Assembly (NCBI GenBank): GCA_046728075.1
Contig: JBKPDV010000293.1
Location: 1-24,395 of the forward strand
Length of the DNA stretch: 24,395 bases
Direction: 5' to 3'
Source: JBKPDV01 sp046728075
GTDB lineage: Bacteria; Acidobacteriota; Thermoanaerobaculia; UBA5066; Gp7-AA6
Of this stretch, positions 1 to 10,115 are shown one piece after another. Position 1 is the first letter of the stretch, and every line of letters starts with the position of its first letter. The position numbers and the translations under genes were made by a program. The notes under the pieces are model-generated. The model was given only the letters and a program-made list of their open reading frames with translations. It was not told where the DNA came from and did not search any database.

Positions 1-697
1 CTTCCGGGCTGCCGCTGGCCAGAATGACGCCCTGGTTCATGACCACGATACGGTCCGAGTACTTGAAGATGATGTCCATGTCGTGCTCGATGACCACCGC
101 CGTGATCTTGTGCGATCGCACGATCGAGCTGATGACGTCCATGATGGGTGCCTTCTCTTCCGTGCTCACGCCGCTCGTGGGCTCGTCGAGAAAGAGAAGC
201 CGCGGCTTGAGCGCGTAGGCGATCGCCACGTCGAGGAGTTTGCGCTCGCCCTGCGAGATTCCGCCGGCCAGAGCCGACGACTTGTCCTCCAGCCCGAACT
301 GGCGCAGGACGTCATGCGCCTCTTGCCAGATCGCGTGATGGAGATCGGCCAGCGACCAGAAGTAGCGGGTCATCCCCTCGCGGGAAAATATGGAGAGCGC
401 CACGTTGTCCAAGACCGTCAGCTCGTCGAAGAGGTTGACGATCTGGAAGCTGCGCGCGATGCCGGCCTTGATGCGGGCGTCCACCGACTCGTGGGTGACA
501 TCGGCGCCCCGAAAGACAATCTGTCCGCTGTCGGGCTGGATGAGGCCGCTGATCAGATTCACCAGAGTGGTCTTTCCCGCGCCGTTGGCACCGATCAACG
601 CCAGGACCTCGCCCTCGCCGATGGTGAAATCGACCTTGTCGACCGCGTGGGTGTCGCCGAAGAACTTTGTCAGCTTCTCGGTCTGGAGGAGGTTCAC
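1..697 (-). CDS. livG: Branched-chain amino acid-type ABC transporter ATP-binding protein LivG (3' end cut by window)
   Basis: Cytoplasmic ATPase that powers the LivH/LivM permease pair. The 232 visible residues carry Walker A GANGAGKTT near residue 37, a signature region GISQGERKLLDVA, Walker B LLFLDEPTSG and the switch histidine in VVIEHDMDIIF. The family is usually about 250-260 residues, so only some 20 C-terminal residues lie outside the window. The GTG start at 697 overlaps the livM stop as GTGA, which implies translational coupling, and a purine-rich AGAAGGGGG lies just upstream. The signature differs from the common LSYGQ form but keeps the SQG-type core. A LivF partner is expected beyond the window edge. 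The subunit assignment is secure; the transported substrate is not known. Confidence 0.95.
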   Translation of the reverse strand, partial: MNLLQTEKLTKFFGDTHAVDKVDFTIGEGEVLALIGANGAGKTTLVNLISGLIQPDSGQIVFRGADVTHESVDARIKAGIARSFQIVNLFDELTVLDNVALSIFSREGMTRYFWSLADLHHAIWQEAHDVLRQFGLEDKSSALAGGISQGERKLLDVAIAYALKPRLLFLDEPTSGVSTEEKAPIMDVISSIVRSHKITAVVIEHDMDIIFKYSDRIVVMNQGVILASGSPE

Positions 698-1698
698 CGG
701 GAGCGCCCCCTTCTGGCGCGCGCCCAGAGCAACCGGACGGTGCCCACGATCCCGGCGGGCAGGACCATCACCAGGAACACCAGGACGATGCCGAGCAGCG
801 CCTGCCAGTAGACCGTGAACCCCACCGCGGAGGTCTTCAGATAGTTGAAGGCCACGGCGCCCACGATGGGCCCGGTGAAGTTGCGGAAGCCGCCGAGCAC
901 GGTCATGAAGACGATCTCGCCCGAGAAGGGCCAGTAGAGGATGTCCGGCGTGGTGAGCCCGTTCAACGGGACCCAGAGCGCTCCGGCGATCCCGGTGAAG
1001 ACGCCGGAGAGGAGGAAGACGACAAACCGGTAGCGCCGGATCTGGATGCCGACAAACCGGGCCCGCGTCTCGTTGTCGCGGATGGCCTGGAGAGCCTTCC
1101 CGAAGGGCGAGTGAACGATGAGCCACATCACCGCAACGCAGAGCGTGAACACGGCCAGCACGTAGTAGTAGTAGCCGTGGGCAAGGAAATGGGTCTTGTC
1201 CTGGCTCTCGCCGGTCACGATCCCCAGCAGCTTCGGCGTCGGCACGCGGAGCCCGTCGCTCCCGCCCGTCACCCAGAAGAATTTGAAGGCCAGGCTCCAC
1301 AGCACCTGGGACAGCGCCAGCGTCAGGATGCTGAAGAAGATGCGCGTGTAGCGCACGCAGGCGTATCCGAAGAGCGCGGTCACCAGAACGGACGCGGCGA
1401 TGGCGCCCAGGACGAACAGCTCCATCGAATTGACGTGCAGGTACTTGACCATGAACGCCACCGCGTAAGCGCCGACGCCGAAGTACGCGGAGTGGCCGAA
1501 GGAGAGAAGCCCCGTGTAGCCGAGGAGCAGATTGAAGCCGAGAGCGGCGATGGCCATCACCAGGCCGTACGTGAGCAGGATGGTCTTGTAGGGGTCGATG
1601 GCCCGGGGCAGAACAACGAGCAGGACCGCGATCGGAACGGCCCACGCGACGATCTTCAGCGGCGAGCGCCTCTCGAATGGGTGAGGAACGGTGCTCAT
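694..1698 (-). CDS. livM: Branched-chain amino acid-type ABC transporter permease LivM
   Basis: Inner-membrane permease of 334 residues, about the family length. It has a positively charged N-terminus (PHPFERRSPLK), then about nine to ten hydrophobic segments. The LivM landmarks are LGYTGLLSFGHSAYFGVGAY near residue 60 and the cytoplasmic loop SPFGKALQAIRDNETRARF, which contacts the ATPase. The ATG at 1698 overlaps the livH stop (ATGA), and its own stop overlaps the livG start (GTGA), so the three genes are one transcript. LivM pairs with LivH to form the channel for substrate handed over by the binding protein encoded upstream. Confidence 0.95.
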   Translation of the reverse strand: MSTVPHPFERRSPLKIVAWAVPIAVLLVVLPRAIDPYKTILLTYGLVMAIAALGFNLLLGYTGLLSFGHSAYFGVGAYAVAFMVKYLHVNSMELFVLGAIAASVLVTALFGYACVRYTRIFFSILTLALSQVLWSLAFKFFWVTGGSDGLRVPTPKLLGIVTGESQDKTHFLAHGYYYYVLAVFTLCVAVMWLIVHSPFGKALQAIRDNETRARFVGIQIRRYRFVVFLLSGVFTGIAGALWVPLNGLTTPDILYWPFSGEIVFMTVLGGFRNFTGPIVGAVAFNYLKTSAVGFTVYWQALLGIVLVFLVMVLPAGIVGTVRLLWARARRGRSR

Positions 1699-2573
1699 GC
1701 CGTCTTACCGAAGAGTCCCACGGGACGCACCAGCAGCACGATCGCCGCGATCAGATAGAGCACGGCCAGCTCGATCTCTGGGAAAACGCTGATGCCGATC
1801 TCCCGGACGGTTCCCACGATCAACGCCCCGACCAGAGCGCCCTCGAGGCTCCCCAGACCGCCGATGACCACCACGATGAAGGAAAGGATGAGCGCATCCA
1901 CCCCCATCCCCAGCACCGCCGACTGGCTCGGAACGATGATGGCGCCGGCCAGCCCGGCCATGAAGCAGCCGATAGTGAAGGCCTCGACGTAGATGAGGTT
2001 CACGTTGACGCCCAGGGCTGCCGCCCTCCGCATGTCCTGGGAAGTGGCCCGAAGCACTACGCCGAACTTCGTGCGGTAGATGAAGGCCCAGAGGAAGAAC
2101 GCCGCGAGACCTCCGATGGCGATGACCAGGAGGTTGTACCGAGGGTAGATGAAGTCGCCCACCTTCGCGCTGCCCATCTTCGAGAAGAGGACGGTCGCCG
2201 AAATCGGGTAAGCACCCCAGATGAAGCGCATCAGGTCCTCGAGGATCATCATGAGGCCGAAGGTGACCAGCAGCTGGTACTCCTCGGGCCGCCGGTAGAA
2301 GGGTCTCAAGAGCGTCGGCTCCAGAACCGCTCCGATGGCGGCCGCCCCCAGGGCGCCGACGGGCAGAAGCAGATAGAGAAAGGCCGAATCGGACCCGGCG
2401 AACCACTGTCCGACCGCGGATGCGGTCAAGAACGCGCCCACTGCAAAGAGGTTCCCGTGCGCGAGGTTGACGATCCTCATCACGCCGTAGATGAGGGAGA
2501 GCCCTCCGGCGATGAGAAAAAGGACCGACGCGTAGAGGAGCGCGTTGAAGAGGTGGACGACGAGGATGTCCAC
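1695..2573 (-). CDS. livH: Branched-chain amino acid-type ABC transporter permease LivH
   Basis: Inner-membrane permease of 292 residues, the usual LivH length. The family opening GLSLIYGVMRIVNLAHG is near residues 23-40, and the loop YRTKFGVVLRATSQDMRRAA (coupling to the ATPase) is near the middle. Late segments include IVVVIGGLGSLEGALVGAL. The start is GTG at 2573, nine bases after the stop of the binding-protein gene. No in-frame ATG gives a better N-terminus, because the hydrophobic segment starts almost at once (LVVHLFNALLYASVLF). Its stop overlaps livM. With LivM it forms the transmembrane path of the transporter. Confidence 0.94.
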   Translation of the reverse strand: MDILVVHLFNALLYASVLFLIAGGLSLIYGVMRIVNLAHGNLFAVGAFLTASAVGQWFAGSDSAFLYLLLPVGALGAAAIGAVLEPTLLRPFYRRPEEYQLLVTFGLMMILEDLMRFIWGAYPISATVLFSKMGSAKVGDFIYPRYNLLVIAIGGLAAFFLWAFIYRTKFGVVLRATSQDMRRAAALGVNVNLIYVEAFTIGCFMAGLAGAIIVPSQSAVLGMGVDALILSFIVVVIGGLGSLEGALVGALIVGTVREIGISVFPEIELAVLYLIAAIVLLVRPVGLFGKTA

Positions 2574-2582
2574 CGCGCCGAG

Positions 2583-3950
2583 CTACGCCTTGACCACCGG
2601 CCAGGTCTGATCGATCCAGGTATAAGTCGAGGTTGGCTCTCCCTTCGGCCAACCGGGGGGTGCCGTGATGTTGCGGATGGGGATCGTGATGATCCGGTGC
2701 GGATCGAGGATCGGGAACGGGTACTCGGGCACGTTCTTGGAAAAGCCCGTGATCGCGTCCTTGTATCCCTGGTGGTTGTCGGGGCGGAAATAGACATAAC
2801 CGCCCGGCCCGGGGAACATCATGCCCTCGATCTGGCCGATGATCGCGTCGTCGTCCGGCCAACCGCCCACGAGCTTGTTGGCCTTCTCGATTGCCGTCTT
2901 GAGCACGTAGGTCGCGGTGTACGCGCCCTCGGCCTGGAAGTTGGGGTACTCGTTGAACTTGGCGTGGTACTTCTCGACGAAGGCCTTGTTGAGCGGCCAG
3001 CGGTTACCGCCCGGATAGGTGAAATGGTAATTGGAGTGGACGCCGGTCAGGACTCCCTCGGGATGGTCCTTCCCGATGGACTGGGGCACCGAGCCCAGCG
3101 CCAGCGTGGTGGCGACCTTCATCTTGTCGAACAGTCCCTGCTGGAGCGCCTGCTTGTAAAAGGCGACGTAGTCTCCGCCCCAAAGCGAGGTCACGAGCAG
3201 ATCCGGCTTCGCCGCCAGCGTCTTGGTGATGTGCGGGGTGAAGTCGGTGGCGAAGAGCTTTGGCCAGGACTCGGAGACGCTCTTCGCGTTGGGCAACATC
3301 TTCTTGGTGACGATCGTGAAGTGGTCGAAGCAGTTGCGCCCGTAGGAGTAGTCGGGGTGGATGTGCGCGTAGGTCTTGATCTGAGGCCAGGTCGCGGCCA
3401 CGCCCAGGGCGCACGTGGACCCGTCCGCCGACTGGATGTTAGTGATGCGGAAGACGTAGCGGGGGTTGGGAACAGCCTTGTCGAAGAGAAAGTCGGTGCA
3501 TCCGTCGACGAAGATAGTGAGAAGCTTCAGCTCTTCGGCCACGGGGCCGAGCGCCGGCGTGTTGCCGCTGGACGTGATCCCCATGAACAGGTCGATGTTC
3601 TCGGACAGTTTGAGGCGCCGCATCTCCTTGGTGTTGGCATCCGTGCCAGCGGCCTCGTCCGCCTTGAGAATCTCGATCTTTCTCTTGCCCAGGAGACCGC
3701 CCAGCGCGTTGATCTCCTCCGCCGCCAGGAGATTGCCCTTGTACATGGGCTCGCCGAGGACCGCACCGGCGCCGGTGAAGAAGGTCATGTGGCCGATCTT
3801 GAACGGCTTGGTCGGGATGACGCCCTTCGGTTTCTCCTGCGCCTGGGCGACCCGGGCGCCGATTAGTCCCGCCGAACCTCCGATGGCGGCTCCGGCTGCC
3901 GCCGTAACGCCCAATTGAGAGAGAAAATCCCGCCGCGTCGGTCTCGACAT
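2583..3950 (-). CDS. Tat-exported periplasmic substrate-binding protein of the HAAT/Leu-binding family
   Basis: First gene of the minus-strand transport operon, 455 residues. The N-terminus has a twin-arginine signal (RPTRRDFLSQLG), a hydrophobic Ala/Gly-rich stretch and a likely cleavage site after AQA near residue 37. The mature start FKIGHMTFFTGAGAVLGEPM and the following NLLAAEEINALGGLLG are the lobe-1 pattern of Peripla_BP_6 binding proteins (LivK, AmiC and urea-type). It scavenges a small solute outside the membrane and delivers it to LivHMG. Tat rather than Sec export is common for this family in soil bacteria. The substrate could be a branched-chain amino acid, an amide or urea, or an organic acid. 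The lactate/glycolate genes next door are only weak evidence, since they are transcribed separately. I give no gene symbol because the ligand is unresolved. Confidence 0.92.
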   Translation of the reverse strand: MSRPTRRDFLSQLGVTAAAGAAIGGSAGLIGARVAQAQEKPKGVIPTKPFKIGHMTFFTGAGAVLGEPMYKGNLLAAEEINALGGLLGKRKIEILKADEAAGTDANTKEMRRLKLSENIDLFMGITSSGNTPALGPVAEELKLLTIFVDGCTDFLFDKAVPNPRYVFRITNIQSADGSTCALGVAATWPQIKTYAHIHPDYSYGRNCFDHFTIVTKKMLPNAKSVSESWPKLFATDFTPHITKTLAAKPDLLVTSLWGGDYVAFYKQALQQGLFDKMKVATTLALGSVPQSIGKDHPEGVLTGVHSNYHFTYPGGNRWPLNKAFVEKYHAKFNEYPNFQAEGAYTATYVLKTAIEKANKLVGGWPDDDAIIGQIEGMMFPGPGGYVYFRPDNHQGYKDAITGFSKNVPEYPFPILDPHRIITIPIRNITAPPGWPKGEPTSTYTWIDQTWPVVKA

Positions 3951-3963
3951 GTGGGCCTCCTCT

Positions 3964-4004
3964 TGCGTCCAAGCTGCCGCTATGCGTCCAACTTGGCAGC
4001 TTGG
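3964..4004 (-). repeat. Inverted and direct repeats in the leader of the binding-protein gene
   Basis: The 5' leader holds a perfect 10-base inverted repeat, CCAAGCTGCC at 3969-3978 and GGCAGCTTGG at 3995-4004, around a 16-base spacer. A 9-base direct repeat TGCGTCCAA occurs at 3964-3972 and 3983-3991, 19 bases apart. The pattern lies about 14-54 bases before the ATG at 3950. It could be an mRNA hairpin in the leader or a repressor/activator operator. The repeats are seen directly; the function is inference. Confidence 0.4.
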
Positions 4005-4020
4005 GTCCGCAGTGCGAGAA

Positions 4021-4049
4021 ATCTATTACCGAGACGCCAAGGGCGTCAA
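4021..4049 (-). promoter_or_regulatory. Candidate promoter with palindrome for the livKHMG-type operon
   Basis: On the minus strand a TTGACG box (4049-4044) stands 17 bases before ATAGAT (4026-4021). The -35 matches the sigma-70 consensus at five of six positions and the -10 only poorly. A perfect palindrome GACGCC-AAG-GGCGTC at 4033-4047 overlaps the -35 and the spacer, as a repressor operator would. The local sequence is much more AT-rich than its surroundings (4050-4085). Positional support is good but the -10 is weak. Confidence 0.33.
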
Positions 4050-4148
4050 GCCGGTTGATGAGGGATTTTATGATTTCGTAAGGTCGGTCGCCGAACCCTT
4101 CGACTCTTTGGTCATCGCCTTCGGAAAGGTCTGCCGTAGGCCGGGGGC

Positions 4149-6983
<2,835 letters not shown>

Positions 6984-7083
6984 TCAATCGAGTCTACTTC
7001 TTTCGGTCGGCGGCTTGGCCGCCGGGGACACCGGGATATTCGACCGCTGTCTTCGCGTCGGGTGCCGCCAGGGACGCAGGCCG
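6984..7083. promoter_or_regulatory. Divergent intergenic region with palindrome between dld and lldE
   Basis: The 100 bases separate the GTG of the dld-type gene from the ATG of lldE, so both promoters should lie here. A perfect palindrome CGGCGGC-TTG-GCCGCCG spans 7008-7024. Downstream of it, a TTGGCC then TATTCG pair 16 bases apart faces lldE but is a poor sigma-70 match. The palindrome is a candidate operator that could coordinate both directions. No GntR-type LldR gene is in the window. Confidence 0.3.
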
Positions 7084-7863
7084 ATGTCCTATGATTCCGC
7101 CGTCGTGAGCAGCCCGGAAACCACAAGCCACGGCCGGCCCGAGGCCGTCTACTACTACGGCACGTGCCTCGTCGACCTCTTCTTCCCGGAGGCGGGTCTG
7201 GCGGGGATACGTCTACTCCGGCGCGAGGGACTCCGTGTCATCTTTCCCCAGGAACAGACGTGTTGCGCTCAGCCCGCGTTCAATTGCGGGTATTCCGAAG
7301 AGGCGCGGACGGTTGCAAGGGCTCAAATCGCGCTCTTCCCCGAGCCGTATCCGATCGTGGTCCCGTCGGGCTCCTGCGCCGGGATGATGAAGCGCCATTA
7401 CCCGGCGCTCTTCCAAGGAGATCCGCTGCAGAGAGAGGCGGAGGCGTTCGCCGCCAGAGTGTTCGAGCTGACGCAGTTCCTGAGCGACGTTTTGAAAGTG
7501 AAACTGACCGACCACGGCGAAAAGACTCGTGTCACCTGGCATTCCTCCTGCCACGCGCTGCGCGAGATGGGAATCGTCGAGGAGCCTCGCGGCCTGCTCG
7601 CGCAACTGGCGAACGTGGAGCTCGCACCCCTGTCTCGGGAGCGCGAGTGCTGCGGGTTCGGAGGGACGTTCGCGATCCGCGAGCCCGAGATCTCGGCGGC
7701 GATGGTCGAGGACAAGGCCGCCGACGTTCTCTCCACGGGCGCCCCGATCCTTCTCTCCGGGGATGGAGGCTGCCTCCTGAACATCGGCGGCCGGCTGGCC
7801 GCGAAGGGGGAGAGCGTAACCGCGCGCCACGTCGCGGAGTTCCTGTGGGAGCGAACCAGGTGA
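7084..7863 (+). CDS. lldE: L-lactate dehydrogenase complex subunit LldE/LutA (CCG-domain protein)
   Basis: First gene of the lldEFG set, 259 residues from the ATG at 7084. The frame is open further upstream, to 7015, but that extension is not family-like; LldE/LutA proteins run about 240-250. Two cysteine-rich CCG repeats are visible: YYGTCLVDLFFPEAG, TCCAQPAFNCGY and PSGSCAGMMK in the first half, then HSSCHALREMG, ECCGFGGTF and SGDGGCLLNIGG in the second. These motifs bind Fe-S clusters or a partner cofactor. With LldF and LldG it forms the flavin-free L-lactate dehydrogenase that makes pyruvate (also called LutABC). Its stop overlaps the LldF start as GTGA. A GTG at 7105 is an alternative start. 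Confidence 0.93.
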   Translation: MSYDSAVVSSPETTSHGRPEAVYYYGTCLVDLFFPEAGLAGIRLLRREGLRVIFPQEQTCCAQPAFNCGYSEEARTVARAQIALFPEPYPIVVPSGSCAGMMKRHYPALFQGDPLQREAEAFAARVFELTQFLSDVLKVKLTDHGEKTRVTWHSSCHALREMGIVEEPRGLLAQLANVELAPLSRERECCGFGGTFAIREPEISAAMVEDKAADVLSTGAPILLSGDGGCLLNIGGRLAAKGESVTARHVAEFLWERTR

Positions 7864-9296
7864 GCGGTCCCGCTTCGGCGCCCGCCTTCCGTCCAGCGGC
7901 CGCGGAGGCCTTGAAGAACCCGCAGCTGCGGGCGAACTTTCGGCGCGCCATGGACGGCCTGATGGCTAAGCGGGCGGCCCTCTTCTCCGACCCGGTCGAG
8001 TGGCGCGATTTGCGCGCCCTGGGCGCCGCAATCCGGGCGCGCGCGCTGGCAGCGCTGCCCGAGCTGCTCGAGACGCTCGAGAAAAACTGTGCAGCCAACG
8101 GCATTCGCGTCCGGTGGGCCGAGACGACGGAGCAAGCCAATGCGATCGTGCTCGAGATCCTCAAGGAGCACAGCGCCACGCGCGTGGTCAAGGGAAAGTC
8201 GATGGTGTCCGAGGAAATGCACTTGAACGAATTCCTCCAAGAGCGCGGGATCGAGTCTCTCGAGTCGGACCTGGGCGAGTACATCATCCAGCTCGACGGG
8301 GAGACCCCCTCGCACATCATCATGCCGGCGATCCACAAGAACAAACAGCAGATCGCCAGGCTCTTCGGCAAGAAGATCCGCGAGGCGAAGTACACCGAGG
8401 ACGTGGACGAGCTGACCGGGATCGCGCGGAGGGTCCTGCGTAAGAAGTTCTTCGAGGCGGACGCGGGGATCTCGGGTGTTAATTTCGCCGTGGCGGAGAC
8501 GGGCACGCTCTGCCTGGTCGAGAACGAAGGCAACGGGCGCATGTCAACTCACGTCCCCCCGGTCCACATCGCGCTCATGGGCATCGAGAAGGTCGTCGAG
8601 AAGCTCGAGGACGTCCCCCCCCTCTACAGCCTGCTGACCCGCTCCGCGACGGGACAGGTGATCTCGACATACTTCAACATGATCACGGGCCCGAGGGGCC
8701 CGGGCGAGAAGGACGGTCCGACCGAGGTCCACCTCGTGATCCTGGACAACGGCCGCTCGCGGATCTTTTCCGACGTTGAGCTCTCAGCCACGCTTCGGTG
8801 CATCCGTTGCGGCGCTTGCATGAACCACTGCCCGGTCTACACGAGAATCGGGGGACACGCGTACCAGGCCGTCTACCCGGGGCCGATCGGAAAGATCCTG
8901 ACGCCGCAGACCGAAGGGGTCGCCCGGCGTCACGATCTCGTGCACGCCTCGAGTCTCTGCGGCGCCTGTGTCGAGGCCTGTCCGGTCGAGATTCCGATCG
9001 CGGAGCTTCTCGTGCGGCTTCGCAGGGAGGCGACGCACAAGGAGCCAGGATCGACGGTCCTGGAGGCCGGCGAAGGACGCAGCCGGCTCGAGGATGCGGC
9101 TTGGGCCCTCTGGGAAGCGATTCACCAGCATCCGACCCTCTATCGCCTGATGGGATTCGCGGCGACGCGTCTGCGGCGCTTTCTCCCTTCGCGCCTGCCT
9201 GTTCTCTCCGCGTGGACGAGCGTGCGCGCGACGCCGCGACCGGCCGCGCGGACTCTTCACGAGCTCGCCAGGAGGGAGGAAGTGGACGATGCCTGA
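7860..9296 (+). CDS. lldF: L-lactate dehydrogenase complex iron-sulfur subunit LldF/LutB
   Basis: From the GTG at 7860, which overlaps the lldE stop, this gives 478 residues, matching the roughly 475 of the family. The long N-terminal part is a LUD domain with VVKGKSMVSEEMHLN, FAVAETGTLCLVENEGNGR and PPVHIALMGIEKVV. Two ferredoxin-type cluster motifs follow, RCIRCGACMNHCPVY near residue 313 and LCGACVEACPVEIPI near 366. The extreme C-terminus is a basic helix-rich tail. It is the electron-transfer subunit of the LldEFG complex, probably at the inner face of the membrane. Its last codons overlap lldG by eight bases. The reading frame is open far upstream across lldE, but that part is not family-like. 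Confidence 0.94.
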   Translation: MSGPASAPAFRPAAAEALKNPQLRANFRRAMDGLMAKRAALFSDPVEWRDLRALGAAIRARALAALPELLETLEKNCAANGIRVRWAETTEQANAIVLEILKEHSATRVVKGKSMVSEEMHLNEFLQERGIESLESDLGEYIIQLDGETPSHIIMPAIHKNKQQIARLFGKKIREAKYTEDVDELTGIARRVLRKKFFEADAGISGVNFAVAETGTLCLVENEGNGRMSTHVPPVHIALMGIEKVVEKLEDVPPLYSLLTRSATGQVISTYFNMITGPRGPGEKDGPTEVHLVILDNGRSRIFSDVELSATLRCIRCGACMNHCPVYTRIGGHAYQAVYPGPIGKILTPQTEGVARRHDLVHASSLCGACVEACPVEIPIAELLVRLRREATHKEPGSTVLEAGEGRSRLEDAAWALWEAIHQHPTLYRLMGFAATRLRRFLPSRLPVLSAWTSVRATPRPAARTLHELARREEVDDA

Positions 9297-10008
9297 TTCC
9301 GAGCCTCGCTCGGAGCCCGACCCGGCGCGCGAGAGGATTCTCGGGCGGCTCCGTGAGAGCCCTCGGTGCGTTTCCCAGGCTTCCGACTTCGCCGTGATGG
9401 CATGCAAGACATGGCCCCCGGCGGAGCGCTATCCGCGCCTGCGCCGGCTCATGGAGGCGGTCAAGACGGAGTTCCTGGAAGCGACCGAGGACGGGTGGCC
9501 GAAAACGGTTCGAGACTTCCTCGTTTCACAGGGCCTGGCGACCCTTCTCTACGGGCCCGACACGCCTGCCGGCCGCCGGCTGGCAGGGTCGTGGCCATCC
9601 GGCGAGGGGCCGCGGCTCGTCCCGTACGACAGGCCGATCGAGCAGATGAAGGAGCGGCTCTTCAACGAGGTGGACGCCGGCTTCACGACGACCCGCGGCG
9701 GCATCGCCGAAACAGGCGGACTCATTGTTTGGCCCTCGCCCGAAGAGCCCCGCTTGATGTCTCTCGTCCCCCCGGTTCATCTGGCTCTGCTCGATACCGA
9801 CGCGGTTTACAACACCTTCTGGGACGCCCTGCGGTCGCAGCAGTGGGCCGCCGGAATGCCCTCCAATGCCCTGTTGATCTCCGGCCCGAGCAAGACCGCC
9901 GACATCGAGCAGACCCTGGCGTACGGCGTTCACGGTCCGAAGAGGCTCGTCGTCGTCGCCGTCCAACGCGAAAGAAAACCTGCGAGAGGTGGAGACGGAA
10001 GGCCTTAG
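9289..10008 (+). CDS. lldG: L-lactate dehydrogenase complex subunit LldG/LutC (LUD domain)
   Basis: A 239-residue single LUD-domain protein, the usual LutC/LldG length. The diagnostic pieces are GGIAETGGLIVWPSPEEPRL, then LVPPVHLALLD, and the C-terminal SGPSKTADIEQTLAYGVHGP. The N-terminus (about 1-40) is charged and poorly conserved in the family. It is the third subunit of the L-lactate oxidising complex with LldE and LldF. The ATG at 9289 sits inside the end of lldF (eight-base overlap), so translation is coupled. A 107-base gap to lctP follows, in which I see no clear terminator. Confidence 0.93.
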   Translation: MPDSEPRSEPDPARERILGRLRESPRCVSQASDFAVMACKTWPPAERYPRLRRLMEAVKTEFLEATEDGWPKTVRDFLVSQGLATLLYGPDTPAGRRLAGSWPSGEGPRLVPYDRPIEQMKERLFNEVDAGFTTTRGGIAETGGLIVWPSPEEPRLMSLVPPVHLALLDTDAVYNTFWDALRSQQWAAGMPSNALLISGPSKTADIEQTLAYGVHGPKRLVVVAVQRERKPARGGDGRP

Positions 10009-10115
10009 ACTCTGACCCAAGTTTTGATCCGTAAGCGAACGGGATGGCTTCCACTGTCCCATTGGTTCACTCTCGTTGAGTCGGGGCGCTGTTTTCAGGG
10101 GGAGAGCGAGCTGCT

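Noticed and set aside
1677..3866. A 729-codon open frame on the plus strand opposite livH and the binding-protein gene
   Set aside because: It is an antisense shadow of high-GC coding sequence: charge-rich, low-complexity residues and no family motif, while the minus-strand proteins match known families.
2583..3950. Binding protein as a dedicated lactate or glycolate receptor
   Set aside because: Only neighbourhood supports it. It belongs to a separate minus-strand operon and its family binds many ligands, so no substrate was assigned.
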